From contig NZ_JAIMCG010000002.1 of the NCBI RefSeq assembly GCF_019795295.1, forward strand, positions 1-64,000: a stretch of 64,000 nt of DNA. Reading direction: 5' to 3'. Below the pieces are notes generated by a model that searched no databases, was not told the DNA's origin, and was given only the letters and a program-made list of their open reading frames with translations. Position 1 is the first letter of the stretch. Each line of letters starts with the position of its first letter. This stretch comes from Cupriavidus sp. AU9028. GTDB lineage: Bacteria; Pseudomonadota; Gammaproteobacteria; Burkholderiales; Burkholderiaceae. Positions 7,898-16,456 of this stretch are shown piece by piece. A program made the translations under genes and the position numbers.

Positions 7898-9217
7898 ATG
7901 TCGCTTGCCCATCTGCACTCCGGTGCAACCCACTATTCCAGCCGTGGCAAATCCGCGCCGTTGCCGCCGTGGATTTCGAAGCGAATGGACGCCCATTTTG
8001 TCGAGCGAATGGGCAAGCTCTGGGGAGGCGACCACCTCCTGCATGGCCGCATTCCGGGGCCGGACGCGCTGCATCTGAGCAGCAACGACTATCTGTGCCT
8101 GCTCGGCGAGCCGTCGCTGGTCCAGGCCCAGGCCAGGGCCCTGCTCAACGAGGAGCCCGAGCTGCTGATGTCGTCGGTCTTTCGTCATGGCGACACGCCG
8201 CAGCAGCAGGTCGAGCGCAAGCTGGCGGCCCTGATGCAGGCCGAGGACGGCCTGATCGCGCAGTCCGGGTGGGCGGCGAATGTCGGGCTGGTACAGTGCA
8301 TCGCCGGGCCCGGTGTGCCCGTCTATATCGACATGAACGGCCACGCGTCGCTGTGGGAAGGCATCAGCGCCGCCGGGGCGCAGGCCGTACCGATCCGCCA
8401 CAACGATTTCGGGCACGCGCTGCGGCAGATCGAGCGGATGGGTCCGGGCGTCATCATGGTCGACTCGGTCTACAGCACCACCGGCAGCGTCGCCCCGCTG
8501 GAGGAGTACGTCCAGGTGGCCGAACGGACCGGATCGGTTATTGTGGTGGATGAGTCACATTCGTTGGGAACCCATGGGCCCTCCGGCGGCGGACTGGTGG
8601 CGGCGCTCGGCTTGTCCGACCGCGTGCACTTCCGCACCGCGTCGCTGGCCAAGGCCTTCGCCGGCCGGGCCGGTTTTGTCACCTGCTCGACCGCGTTCAA
8701 GGAATTCTTCGCCGTGGAGGCCCGTCCCGCCATCTTCAGCTCGGGTCTGCTGCGGCACGAGATCGCCTGGTTCGACGCCGCCACCGACTTCATCGCCCGT
8801 GCCGACGACCGCCGGGCGCGCCTGCACGAGATCACGCGGTCGACCCGCGCGGCAATCACGGAACTGGGCTACAACATCAGCGACGGCAGCGAGCAGATCA
8901 TCGGGCTGGAAGCGGGCACCGAGCCGCAGGTGATGGTGCTGCGCGACGCGTTGCAGCGGCGCGGGATTTTCGGGGCGGTGTTCTGTTCGCCGGCCACGCC
9001 CAAGAACCGGGCGTTGATGCGCCTGACCTTGCATGCGAAACTCTCTGCCTCCGATGTCGACCGTCTGATCTCGGTCCTGGCCGCGATCCGGGACGAAGTC
9101 AGGCTGTCCGAATGGTCCTCGACGCGCCGGGCGCGCCGCGGCCAGGCAAACTCCCCAGACGGTGCCATGCCATTACCCAGCAGGAATTCAGAAGCGCACG
9201 ATGCAAGCCACGCATGA
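7898..9217 (+). CDS. cqsA: CqsA/LqsA-type alpha-hydroxyketone autoinducer synthase
   Basis: 439 residues of the PLP-dependent alpha-oxoamine synthase family. CqsA/LqsA enzymes join an acyl-CoA to an amino-acid-derived unit to make hydroxyketone signals such as CAI-1 and LAI-1. Motifs: SSNDYLCL at about 66, the substrate region MNGHASLWEGISAAGA, the PLP-contacting VDESHSLGTHGPSGG, and the Schiff-base lysine K252 in RTASLAKAFAGRAG (RT-SLAKAFA is characteristic of the CqsA branch rather than KBL or BioF). The start at 7898 has the ribosome site GGAGAA 7 bases upstream. The next gene is a membrane sensor kinase overlapping its end, which strongly supports a signalling role. The tail after about residue 405 is variable. 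Confidence 0.82.
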   Translation: MSLAHLHSGATHYSSRGKSAPLPPWISKRMDAHFVERMGKLWGGDHLLHGRIPGPDALHLSSNDYLCLLGEPSLVQAQARALLNEEPELLMSSVFRHGDTPQQQVERKLAALMQAEDGLIAQSGWAANVGLVQCIAGPGVPVYIDMNGHASLWEGISAAGAQAVPIRHNDFGHALRQIERMGPGVIMVDSVYSTTGSVAPLEEYVQVAERTGSVIVVDESHSLGTHGPSGGGLVAALGLSDRVHFRTASLAKAFAGRAGFVTCSTAFKEFFAVEARPAIFSSGLLRHEIAWFDAATDFIARADDRRARLHEITRSTRAAITELGYNISDGSEQIIGLEAGTEPQVMVLRDALQRRGIFGAVFCSPATPKNRALMRLTLHAKLSASDVDRLISVLAAIRDEVRLSEWSSTRRARRGQANSPDGAMPLPSRNSEAHDASHA

Positions 9218-10505
9218 GCAAACCGCAGGCGGATCGCTGTTGGCACGGCTTGCCAGGGAGGCTTCGCGCGCCGTCTTCGAGACGGCATCGAGAACCACGT
9301 TGCTGGACGAGGAGAGCGTGGCGCGGCTGCGCCGCATCCAGATGGTGGGGGCGCTCGGCGTCATCGGGCATCCGCTCTACTACGTCATCTGGTCCTATGT
9401 CTTTCCACAGCCCTACGAGAACATCTGGCTGCGGCTGATCTGCACGGCACTGTTCGTGCCGCTGCTGTTCGCCTCCGCCCTCTCGCACAAGCGGTGGCTG
9501 CCGGCGTATGCGCTGGTCGCCATCACCGTGGGGATGCCGTTCGCCTTCATCTTTCTCTATCTGGAGAATCACGGGTCGCTGGTGTGGGCCGAATCGGTGA
9601 TCATCGCGGTGGTGGTGCTCTACCACTTCAGCGCGGCGTTCGCCACCATCGCCCTGCTCTCGGGCGCCGCGGCCGCATTCGCCCTCTTTGCGGTCGCCGG
9701 CAATTCGGTGGCCGGCATTCCATGGGACTCGCTGCTGCTGCAATTGCCGGTGATCGCCTTCGTGATCGCGGTGCTGTTCGTCATCAAGCTTGACCGTCAG
9801 CTGCTGCTGGAACAGAAGCGGCGCGGCATGGCGGTGGCGCTGGCCACCGTCGCGCACGAGCTGCGCACCCCGCTGACCAGCCTGATGATGACCGCGGCGG
9901 GACTGAAGAACCGGTTGCCGCCCGCGCTCAAGGCCGACGCCGCGGACCGGCAGGCGCTGCTGCAGGCCATTGGCCGGTTGCAGACCGACCTCGCGCACGT
10001 AAACAGCAGCATCGATTTCCTGGTGGCCAACTCCAAGGACCCGAAGGCGGCCCCGCAGGAACGGTTCGACCTCGTCGCGGCGATACGGGAGAGCCTCGGG
10101 CGCTTTCCGTTCGAGCGTGGCCATCACGACCTGGTAACGCTCGAATGCGCGGAGCCAGTGATGGTGGTGGGCAACGCGCAGCTGTTCGAACTGGTCATCA
10201 CCAACCTGACCAAGAACGCCGTGGAAGCCATCAAGCGGGCGGGCAAGGGGAACATTGCGATCCGCTGCGAGAACCGGCCAGGCAGCGTCCATGTGCTGTT
10301 CCGCGATACCGGCGCCGGCGTCGCGCCCCACGTGCTGGCCCGAATGTTCCAGCCCTTCTTCACCTACCCGGCGCATCGGGGCACCGGCATCGGCCTGGCA
10401 TTCTGCCGGGACGTGCTGCGCAGCTGGGGCGCTTCCATTTCCTGCCGCTCGGTCGAGCACGAATTCACCGAGTTCGAACTGCAATTTCCCCGGCCGAAGG
10501 ACTGA
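9201..10505 (+). CDS. CqsS/LqsS-like membrane sensor histidine kinase
   Basis: 434 residues. Six or so hydrophobic helices fill about residues 40-200 with no large periplasmic loop, as in the hydroxyketone receptors CqsS and LqsS. The kinase core follows: H219 in VAHELRTPLTSL, N box NLTKNAVEAI, G1 box DTGAGV and G2 box GTGIGLAFC. The protein ends soon after the G2 box, so it has no C-terminal receiver domain like Vibrio CqsS and must pass phosphate to a separate regulator. It overlaps the 3' end of the synthase gene by 17 bases. The open frame begins at 9162; 9201 was chosen because 9162 overlaps the synthase more and lacks a ribosome site, but either is possible. Confidence 0.75.
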   Translation: MQATHEQTAGGSLLARLAREASRAVFETASRTTLLDEESVARLRRIQMVGALGVIGHPLYYVIWSYVFPQPYENIWLRLICTALFVPLLFASALSHKRWLPAYALVAITVGMPFAFIFLYLENHGSLVWAESVIIAVVVLYHFSAAFATIALLSGAAAAFALFAVAGNSVAGIPWDSLLLQLPVIAFVIAVLFVIKLDRQLLLEQKRRGMAVALATVAHELRTPLTSLMMTAAGLKNRLPPALKADAADRQALLQAIGRLQTDLAHVNSSIDFLVANSKDPKAAPQERFDLVAAIRESLGRFPFERGHHDLVTLECAEPVMVVGNAQLFELVITNLTKNAVEAIKRAGKGNIAIRCENRPGSVHVLFRDTGAGVAPHVLARMFQPFFTYPAHRGTGIGLAFCRDVLRSWGASISCRSVEHEFTEFELQFPRPKD

Positions 10506-10535
10506 AGGGACTGCCCCGCTCCACCGGCGGCACCT

Positions 10536-12284
10536 TCAGTGACCGCGTCTTGCCAGCACCTCGTCGCGCGGGCCGGCGTCGACCACCCGGCCGCCCTCCA
10601 TCACCACCACGGTATCGAAACGGGCCAGCAGGCTCGGGCGGTGCACCGACGCCACGATGCAGGCCGACGGAAACGCCTCGTGCATGCGGTCGAAGACCCG
10701 GGCTTCGGCGCGCGGATCGAGCGCGCTGGTCGGTTCGTCGAGCAGCAGCAGCGAACTGCCCCGCGCCGCCAGGCCGCCCCGGGCCAGCGCCAGGCGCTGC
10801 CGCTGGCCACCGGACAGATTGCCGCCGCGCTCCGTGATCGGGCTGGCCAGTCCATCGGGCAGGCGCTGCAGCACCTCGTCGAACCCGCCGGTATGCACCG
10901 CCGCCTGCAGTGCGGCCGGCTCGACCGGCTCGCCGAAGGTCAGGTTCTCCTGCACGCTGGCTTCGAACACCTCGGCTTCCTGCGGAATCAGCGTGGCCAG
11001 GCCGCGCAGTTCCGACCAGTCGATCGGCGCGCCATCGCGCAGCAGGCTGCCCTGCTGCGGCCGGTAAAGACCGGCGAGGGTGCGCAGCAGCGTGCTTTTG
11101 CCGCCGCCGCTGGGGCCGATCAGCGCCACCCTGGTCCCGCGCTGCAGCTGCAGGTCGACCTCGTGCAGACCGCCGCGCGCGTCGTCGGCATAGCGCCAGC
11201 TGGCGCCGCGCAAGGCGAGCGTGCGCCACGGCGCGTCCGGCACCACGGCCGGCACGGCCTCGTCCGGGTCGCCCGGCGCCTGCCAGATCGGCTCGGCGCT
11301 TTCGTAGTCGGTATGCATGCGGGCAAAACTCTGGAAATTCGCCGCCATCGACCCCACCACCGACGCGGCCTGCTGCGCGTACTGGTAGATCATGAAGACC
11401 GTGCCCAGCGCCACCGCCTGTCCCGGCTGGCGCTCCTGCAGTACGTAGACCACCACCAGGATCCAGGTCAGCCCCATGCCAAGCAGGTCCACCGCGAACC
11501 ACTTGCCCTCGTTGACCATCACCGCGCGCCGCAGCGGCGCCATGATCGCCTCCATGCGCCGGCCCAGCAGCTTGCGCGACGCCCGCTGCAGCCGCAGGCC
11601 GATCACGGTGCCGGCATTGCCGACGAAGTCGAGCAGCGCGGCGGCATAGCGCCGCTCGGCATCGTTCTCGGCCCGCGCCAGCTGCATCAGCGTGCGATCG
11701 AAGCGCAGGATGATCAGCGCAACGACGATGTAGCCCGTCACCGCGATGGCCCCGCTGGTCTTCGACAGCAAGGTCAGCGCGACCAGGGGACCGACGAAGT
11801 TGAACATGTTCTGCAGGTAGACGAACTGGTTCTGCGCGAAGTCCGATAGCGCGCGGCTGGCCTGCACTACCCTGTGCTGCAGCTCGCCGGAATGCCGGCC
11901 GTCGCGCCAGGCGAGCGGCGCGGCCGCGATGCGCGCGTACAGCTGGTCGGCCAGGCGCTCGCGCACGCGCACGCCGACATTGCGCTCCAGCACCCGGCCC
12001 GGGCCGTGCAGCAGCCAGGACAGCAGGTAGATGCCGGCAAGATAGACGATCCAGCGGCCGGCGTTGGCCAGGTCGCCCCGTTGCAGGGCGTTGATCGCCT
12101 GGGCCGCCAGCCACGGCATGGTCAGGCGCAGCAGTTGTGCCGCCGACAACAGGCCGCAGGCGCCGAGCAGCTGCGCACGTACCCCCTGCGCGTGACGCCA
12201 CAGCGCCCGGTAAAGTTCGCTCGCGGCGCTGCCCAGGCCGATGGCGCGGGCGCGCGGCGGCAGGTTGGAATCGAACTGCGTCAT
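10536..12284 (-). CDS. ABC exporter, fused permease and ATPase (half transporter)
   Basis: 582 residues: a six-helix type I exporter transmembrane domain (about 25-320), then a nucleotide-binding domain (about 350-575). ATPase motifs are complete: Walker A GPSGGGKST, signature LSGGQRQR, Walker B LLLLDEPTSAL and H-loop SVHRPS. It should work as a homodimer in the inner membrane; the substrate is unknown. It is convergent with the kinase gene (30 bases between) and divergent from a methyltransferase gene, with a perfect dyad at 12303-12319 between the two start regions. Confidence 0.85.
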   Translation of the reverse strand: MTQFDSNLPPRARAIGLGSAASELYRALWRHAQGVRAQLLGACGLLSAAQLLRLTMPWLAAQAINALQRGDLANAGRWIVYLAGIYLLSWLLHGPGRVLERNVGVRVRERLADQLYARIAAAPLAWRDGRHSGELQHRVVQASRALSDFAQNQFVYLQNMFNFVGPLVALTLLSKTSGAIAVTGYIVVALIILRFDRTLMQLARAENDAERRYAAALLDFVGNAGTVIGLRLQRASRKLLGRRMEAIMAPLRRAVMVNEGKWFAVDLLGMGLTWILVVVYVLQERQPGQAVALGTVFMIYQYAQQAASVVGSMAANFQSFARMHTDYESAEPIWQAPGDPDEAVPAVVPDAPWRTLALRGASWRYADDARGGLHEVDLQLQRGTRVALIGPSGGGKSTLLRTLAGLYRPQQGSLLRDGAPIDWSELRGLATLIPQEAEVFEASVQENLTFGEPVEPAALQAAVHTGGFDEVLQRLPDGLASPITERGGNLSGGQRQRLALARGGLAARGSSLLLLDEPTSALDPRAEARVFDRMHEAFPSACIVASVHRPSLLARFDTVVVMEGGRVVDAGPRDEVLARRGH

Positions 12285-12302
12285 TCAGTCATCGCTCCGT
12301 TT

Positions 12303-12319
12303 GGTGCAGGGCCTGCACC
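12303..12319. promoter_or_regulatory. Perfect dyad in a divergent promoter region
   Basis: GGTGCAGG, one central base, then CCTGCACC: an exact 17-base dyad 19 bases before the ABC exporter start and 120 bases before the methyltransferase start. It may be an operator shared by both genes. No regulator gene is adjacent. Confidence 0.35.
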
Positions 12320-12439
12320 GGCTGGCTGGCAACGGATGCCGTGCGGCATGTGCATCAAGGTGCGTCGCTATACCGCAGGTGGCATGCAGGCCAAACTGCT
12401 ATTCTCTCCGACCACGAGACCATCCACTCAGGAGACGCC

Positions 12440-13048
12440 ATGACAGCGCCCGTCCCCGGCAGCGCGGGATACGACACGCACGCCAGCCTGCTGGCGCAAC
12501 GCTATGAAGCGCTGCGCTTCGAGGACGTCCATCGTCATGTGCTGCATCTGATCCCGCCGCAGCCGTGCATGGCCGCGGATATCGGCGCAGGCTCCGGGCG
12601 CGATGCCGCCGCGCTGGCCGCACGAGGACACACCGTCGTGGCGGTGGAGCCGACCGCCGCGTTGCGTGCCGAAGGCCAGCGCCTGCATGCGGGCATGCCG
12701 ATCGAATGGACCGACGACTCCCTGCCGGCGCTGAACCGCCTGCGCGAGGCGGCACGCCGCTTTGACCTGATGCTCTTGAGCGCCGTATGGATGCATCTGG
12801 ACGAAGGCGAGCGCGCCGAGGGGATGGCATCGCTGGCCGAGCTGCTCGCGCCCGGCGGCGTGGCGATCCTGTCGCTCAGGCACGGCCCGGTGCCGGAGGG
12901 CAGACGGATGTTCGATGTCTCGGCGGAGGAAACCCTCGTGCTGGGCGGCCGGCATGGCCTGCAGCCCTGCCATCGCGGCACCCGACAGGACATGATGGGC
13001 AGGCCCGACGTGCACTGGAGCCTGGTGGGACTGAGAAAGCCGCAATAG
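12440..13048 (+). CDS. Class I SAM-dependent methyltransferase
   Basis: 202 residues. Motif I is ADIGAGSGRDAAALA at about 46-60 and the acidic end of strand 2 is VVAVEPT; later come DLMLLSAVWMHL and LLAPGGVAILSL (motifs post-I to III). The fold is a single Rossmann-like methyltransferase domain with no added substrate domain, so the acceptor cannot be named. The ATG at 12440 follows a strong ribosome site (AGGAGACGCC); the open frame reaches much further upstream, but that part is read across the ABC gene. It is divergent from the ABC exporter, and a shared role (for example modifying an exported product) is only a guess. Confidence 0.8.
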   Translation: MTAPVPGSAGYDTHASLLAQRYEALRFEDVHRHVLHLIPPQPCMAADIGAGSGRDAAALAARGHTVVAVEPTAALRAEGQRLHAGMPIEWTDDSLPALNRLREAARRFDLMLLSAVWMHLDEGERAEGMASLAELLAPGGVAILSLRHGPVPEGRRMFDVSAEETLVLGGRHGLQPCHRGTRQDMMGRPDVHWSLVGLRKPQ

Positions 13049-13128
13049 CGGCCGTCGTTTGCCTGTGTCGTGCGAGGCGAAATGGCGTCGGTCGGTTGGA
13101 CCCGGCTCTTTCCGCCGCAGCACGCGCG

Positions 13129-14049
13129 TCAGAACGCGACCGTTTCTCCGGGCTGCGGCACGACCACGCGCGTCGCCGCGTCCTTGCCAAGCGCCGCCTC
13201 GAACTGTTCAGGCGTCCCGCGGGCGTTCGGGCTGGTGCCGTAGTGGATGGGAATGGCAAACCGCGGCCGGATCAATTCGCGCACGGCGATCGCCGCTTCC
13301 TCCGGCCCCATGGTGAAATGACCGCCAATCGGGATCAACACGACATCAGGCCGATACAGCTCGCCGATCAGCCGCATGTCCGCGAACATCGCAGTGTCGC
13401 CCATGTGCCAGATGCGAAAGCCGTTCTCCAGCTCGATGATGTAGCCGACCGGCTCGCCGCCATAGTGGGTCTCCTCCTTGCCTGTGGCCGGGTTCTTCCA
13501 CGCCATTTCCGAAGAATGGTCGGCCTGCACGGCAACGATACGGATGCCGTCCGGGCCGAACGGCGTCACCATGCTGCCCTTGTTGAACCGCTGCGATAGC
13601 GCGTCGGGCACCAGGCCGAGGCTGACCAACGTCCGGCTCATGCCGCCGCCGTTATAAATAGGCACGTTGTGCATTTTTGCGAGCGCCGGCGCATCGCCCA
13701 GGTGGTCGGCGTGTGCATGGGTGACCAGGAGCAGATCGACCTTGCCGATCGCGCTCAGTGGCTTGAAGGCTGGGGGTGTCTTCGGGTTGCCCGTCAGCCA
13801 GGGATCGATGACGATGACCTTGCCACCGGGGCTGGTGATGCGCACCGCCGCCTGGCCTAGCCAGAGCACTTCGGTCTTGCCGGTCACGGCGGCGGCGGCC
13901 CGGGGTGGCAGCCTTGCGGCCGACGGCGCAACCAAGCTTGCAGCGGAAGCCGTGGCCGCACTACCGTCGTTCCCCGGGGAGGCACAGCCGGTCTGGAGGG
14001 CGCTGGCCGCCGAGAGCAGAGCCAGCAGGACGGGACGTAGCAAGTGCAT
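13129..14049 (-). CDS. Lipoprotein of the metallo-beta-lactamase fold (UlaG/RomA-like hydrolase)
   Basis: 306 residues. The N-terminus is a lipoprotein signal (LLALLSAASALQTGC) with the lipobox cysteine at about residue 22, so the enzyme is probably anchored in the cell envelope. The beta-lactamase-like metallohydrolase domain follows at about 60-300: THAHADHLGDA (HxHxDH metal motif), an AVQADHS histidine, HMGDTAMF (metal-bridging Asp) and PIHYGTSP (last His). The start at 14049 follows a GAGGAA ribosome site; the open frame extends to 14136 without signal features. The ASL-like lyase gene lies upstream on the same strand with 126 bases between, so separate transcription is possible. Confidence 0.82.
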   Translation of the reverse strand: MHLLRPVLLALLSAASALQTGCASPGNDGSAATASAASLVAPSAARLPPRAAAAVTGKTEVLWLGQAAVRITSPGGKVIVIDPWLTGNPKTPPAFKPLSAIGKVDLLLVTHAHADHLGDAPALAKMHNVPIYNGGGMSRTLVSLGLVPDALSQRFNKGSMVTPFGPDGIRIVAVQADHSSEMAWKNPATGKEETHYGGEPVGYIIELENGFRIWHMGDTAMFADMRLIGELYRPDVVLIPIGGHFTMGPEEAAIAVRELIRPRFAIPIHYGTSPNARGTPEQFEAALGKDAATRVVVPQPGETVAF

Positions 14050-14175
14050 GGGCGTTCCTCGCTGTCGCGCGGGTTGACACCAGTGCCCCCAGCAGGGGGG
14101 CTTGTGCAGTATTGGCGGGCGAACCTGTACTGTCAAGGCAGGCCGGCCGCGCCCTGGCCTGCGCCCATCACGATG

Positions 14176-15693
14176 TCAGTTCGACAGCCGGCGGAAATCC
14201 CGATCCAGCCGCGCCAGTGCCGCATCGATCGCGGCACGACGGCTCTTGACCCAGGCCTGGTTCTCGACGATGCGCTGCCTGGCGGCGCCGAGCATGCGCG
14301 CCATCTCTGCCTGCTGCGGCCCGCCCTGCGTAGCGCGGTGCTTGACGATCGCGCTCGGGTCCAGGGTGGCACGGAATGCCGCCTCGCCGATCGGCAGTTC
14401 ACCCAGGTTGTACTCCTTGCCAGCTTCGCGATAGATGCGCTGCGCCTGCGCATAGGGAAACTCGCTGGGCCGGATGTTGTTGGCCTTGGCGTATTCCACT
14501 ACCTCCGAAGCGAAATGATGGCCGGCGCGGAACGGCACGCCGTGCTCGCGCATCAGCGTATCGGCCAGCTCCTGCGACGCGGTCCAGTCGCTGTTGAGCT
14601 CCTCCAGCGCGCGCTGGGGGTCGATCACCAGCGCCTTCAGGATGCGGTCCCATTCGCGCAATACACGGGTGCCGCTCTCCACCATCGCCGCGTTCGCCTT
14701 GACGTCCTTCGCGTCGGCCATGCCCGGCGGGATATTGTGGGCCTGCCACACCGGTCCCATCGCCAGCGTGATCGCCGTCGAGGCATGGCTGCGCGCATTG
14801 TTCAGCAGGCCGGGATTGCGCTTCTGCGGCATGGCGCTGGACACATAGGTATTGCCACCGCCTTCCTGCAGCAGGATCCAGGGCCGGGACTGCGCGTATT
14901 GCGTCATCACGTCCTCGACGAAGCTGCCGGCCTGCAGCGCGATGGTCGTCACGATGCCGCCGACCTCCACCGGATACTCGGCCGACGAAATCTGCGCGGC
15001 GTCGTAGGCGTTCTCCACCACGCCGGCGAAGCCGAGATAGTCGGCCATGCGCTTGCGGTCCAGCGGCCAGCTGGTGCCGTTCAGCACCGTCGTTCCCATC
15101 GGTGAACGGTCCACGCGCGCATACGTCTCGCGGATGCGCTGCGCGGCCCGCTCCAGCCCGGCGGCATGACCGAGCAGGTAGTGGCCGTAGCTGTTGGCCT
15201 GCGCGGCGACCCCATTGGTGTAGTTCGGCACCATGGTCTGGGCATGCCGCTCGGCCAGGCCGACCAGCGTGCCCGCCGTTGTGTCCAGTTGCGCCGCCAG
15301 CGCCAGCAGGTTGTCCCGCATGATCGCCGCGCGATAGGTTGCATGCATGTCCTGGCTGGAACGCCCCGCGTGCAGCAAGGTCGCCTCGACGCCAGCCGCA
15401 CGAATCAGCATCGGCTCGAAGGTGATCACCGTGGAGGGCCGTTTCGCCCCCGGTTGACGACCGTCTTCCAGCACCTTCGCCAGGCCGGCCGCAATGCGGG
15501 GCGCAACGCTCCTGTCCAGCAGGCCTTGTTCGGTGTTGATCACGGTTGTGGCCTTGTTGATCTCCCCCAGCCAGAAGAACTCGTCGCGCTGAGGTTGGGG
15601 TGCGGCAGCGGCCTGCGCCCGCGCCGAGGCGCCGTGGAGGCACGAGATGGCGACAGCGATGGCAGCAGCGCGGGAAAGCCAGGAAGTGGTCAT
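14176..15693 (-). CDS. Exported argininosuccinate-lyase-like enzyme (fumarase/aspartase superfamily)
   Basis: 505 residues, counted from MTTSWLSRAAAIAVAISCLH. The first 27 residues form a Sec signal peptide with cleavage likely after ASARA, which is unusual for this superfamily. The lyase core shows conserved region C1 (VLNGTSWPLDR), the C2 region TIALQAGSFVEDVMTQYA, and signature C3 SSAMPQKRNPGLLNNARSH, which carries the catalytic serine. Superfamily members form tetramers that release fumarate by beta-elimination. The signal peptide suggests action in the periplasm, so it is unlikely to be the arginine-biosynthesis ArgH. The true substrate is unknown. Confidence 0.72.
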   Translation of the reverse strand: MTTSWLSRAAAIAVAISCLHGASARAQAAAAPQPQRDEFFWLGEINKATTVINTEQGLLDRSVAPRIAAGLAKVLEDGRQPGAKRPSTVITFEPMLIRAAGVEATLLHAGRSSQDMHATYRAAIMRDNLLALAAQLDTTAGTLVGLAERHAQTMVPNYTNGVAAQANSYGHYLLGHAAGLERAAQRIRETYARVDRSPMGTTVLNGTSWPLDRKRMADYLGFAGVVENAYDAAQISSAEYPVEVGGIVTTIALQAGSFVEDVMTQYAQSRPWILLQEGGGNTYVSSAMPQKRNPGLLNNARSHASTAITLAMGPVWQAHNIPPGMADAKDVKANAAMVESGTRVLREWDRILKALVIDPQRALEELNSDWTASQELADTLMREHGVPFRAGHHFASEVVEYAKANNIRPSEFPYAQAQRIYREAGKEYNLGELPIGEAAFRATLDPSAIVKHRATQGGPQQAEMARMLGAARQRIVENQAWVKSRRAAIDAALARLDRDFRRLSN

Positions 15694-15947
15694 GAGCCGT
15701 GAGGAAGTGTTGTGAGGACATCCGGGAAACCGCGCCCCGGCCATGACGGCCGGTCACCCTGCCGATGCCGAAAAGCAAGCGCATGTCGCCATGTCCGGAC
15801 TGGAATTATTTCCGGGCCATTTCCATTTCGCAATTCAGGTTGACCACTATGCGCAGGGCGGCCCATTCCGGCTCGTGCTACGTCGAACCGCGCAAGCCAA
15901 CGGGAAACACGGCAATCAGGCAGCGCAGGCGCAAGTCGCGCCCCCTT

Positions 15948-15963
15948 TGGCACATCGCTTGCT
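15948..15963 (+). promoter_or_regulatory. Sigma-54 (-24/-12) promoter
   Basis: TGGCACA-TCGC-TTGCT matches the RpoN consensus TGGCACG-N4-TTGCA/T at every core base, with exactly ten bases between the GG and GC dinucleotides. Transcription would begin near 15974, giving a leader of about 23 bases that carries the GGGAG ribosome site for the receiver gene at 15997. It lies in a 303-base gap (15694-15996) otherwise without a gene. An enhancer-binding protein would be needed; none is encoded nearby. Confidence 0.6.
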
Positions 15964-15996
15964 TATGGCCGAAAAGACTGAAAAATGGGAGACGAA

Positions 15997-16437
15997 ATGG
16001 TGAGTGCAATTGTCGTAGAAGATCATCCACTGATTGCTCTCGGCTTGCAGCAGATTCTCGAAAACACGAGCGGTGTCGAACAGGTCCAGCTGATTGAACC
16101 GTCCGCGATCGTCGATATTGCGCACAGCCTGGCACCGGTACTGGTCGTCTACGGCATGTCGGACCAATCGACCCACAATTGCGATCTGCTGCGACGCCTA
16201 CACAAGCGGTTGCCCAATGCGGCGATCTTGCTGCTCTCGGACAATATCTGGACGGGGATGCCGGACGGGTGCGGCGTGGTGGACCATCTGCCCAAGACGG
16301 CATCGATCGACCGGATCGAAGCGGCCATTGCGCGCGCCTTGCCCTTGCCGGGCCGCGACCGGCAGGCCGCGCGCCGATGCGGCGCCGCGGCGCCGGTATA
16401 TCCGAGCACGTGCCGGGGCATGCTGCGGTTCGCCTAG
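15997..16437 (+). CDS. Degenerate response-regulator receiver protein without output domain
   Basis: 146 residues with a NarL-type receiver at about 1-118. The acidic pair (VVEDHPLIALGLQQIL, E8/D9) and conserved lysine (HLPKTAS) are present, but the strand that should carry the phosphorylated aspartate reads PVLVVYGMSDQ, with Tyr or Gly in its place. After the receiver there is only a short Arg/Ala-rich tail and no LuxR helix-turn-helix. It is therefore probably a phosphorylation-independent protein-interaction module, or a decayed NarL regulator. The start at 15997 has GGGAG 6 bases upstream; an ATG at 15985 lies in the same frame. It is preceded by a sigma-54 promoter and is convergent with the P450 gene. 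Confidence 0.6.
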   Translation: MVSAIVVEDHPLIALGLQQILENTSGVEQVQLIEPSAIVDIAHSLAPVLVVYGMSDQSTHNCDLLRRLHKRLPNAAILLLSDNIWTGMPDGCGVVDHLPKTASIDRIEAAIARALPLPGRDRQAARRCGAAAPVYPSTCRGMLRFA

Positions 16438-16456
16438 CCGCGCATCGTCAGCAATA

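Noticed and set aside
14085-14101. GCCCCC-AGCA-GGGGGC hairpin between the MBL and lyase genes
   Set aside because: No T-run on either side and a very short loop; kept as possible structure but not called a terminator.
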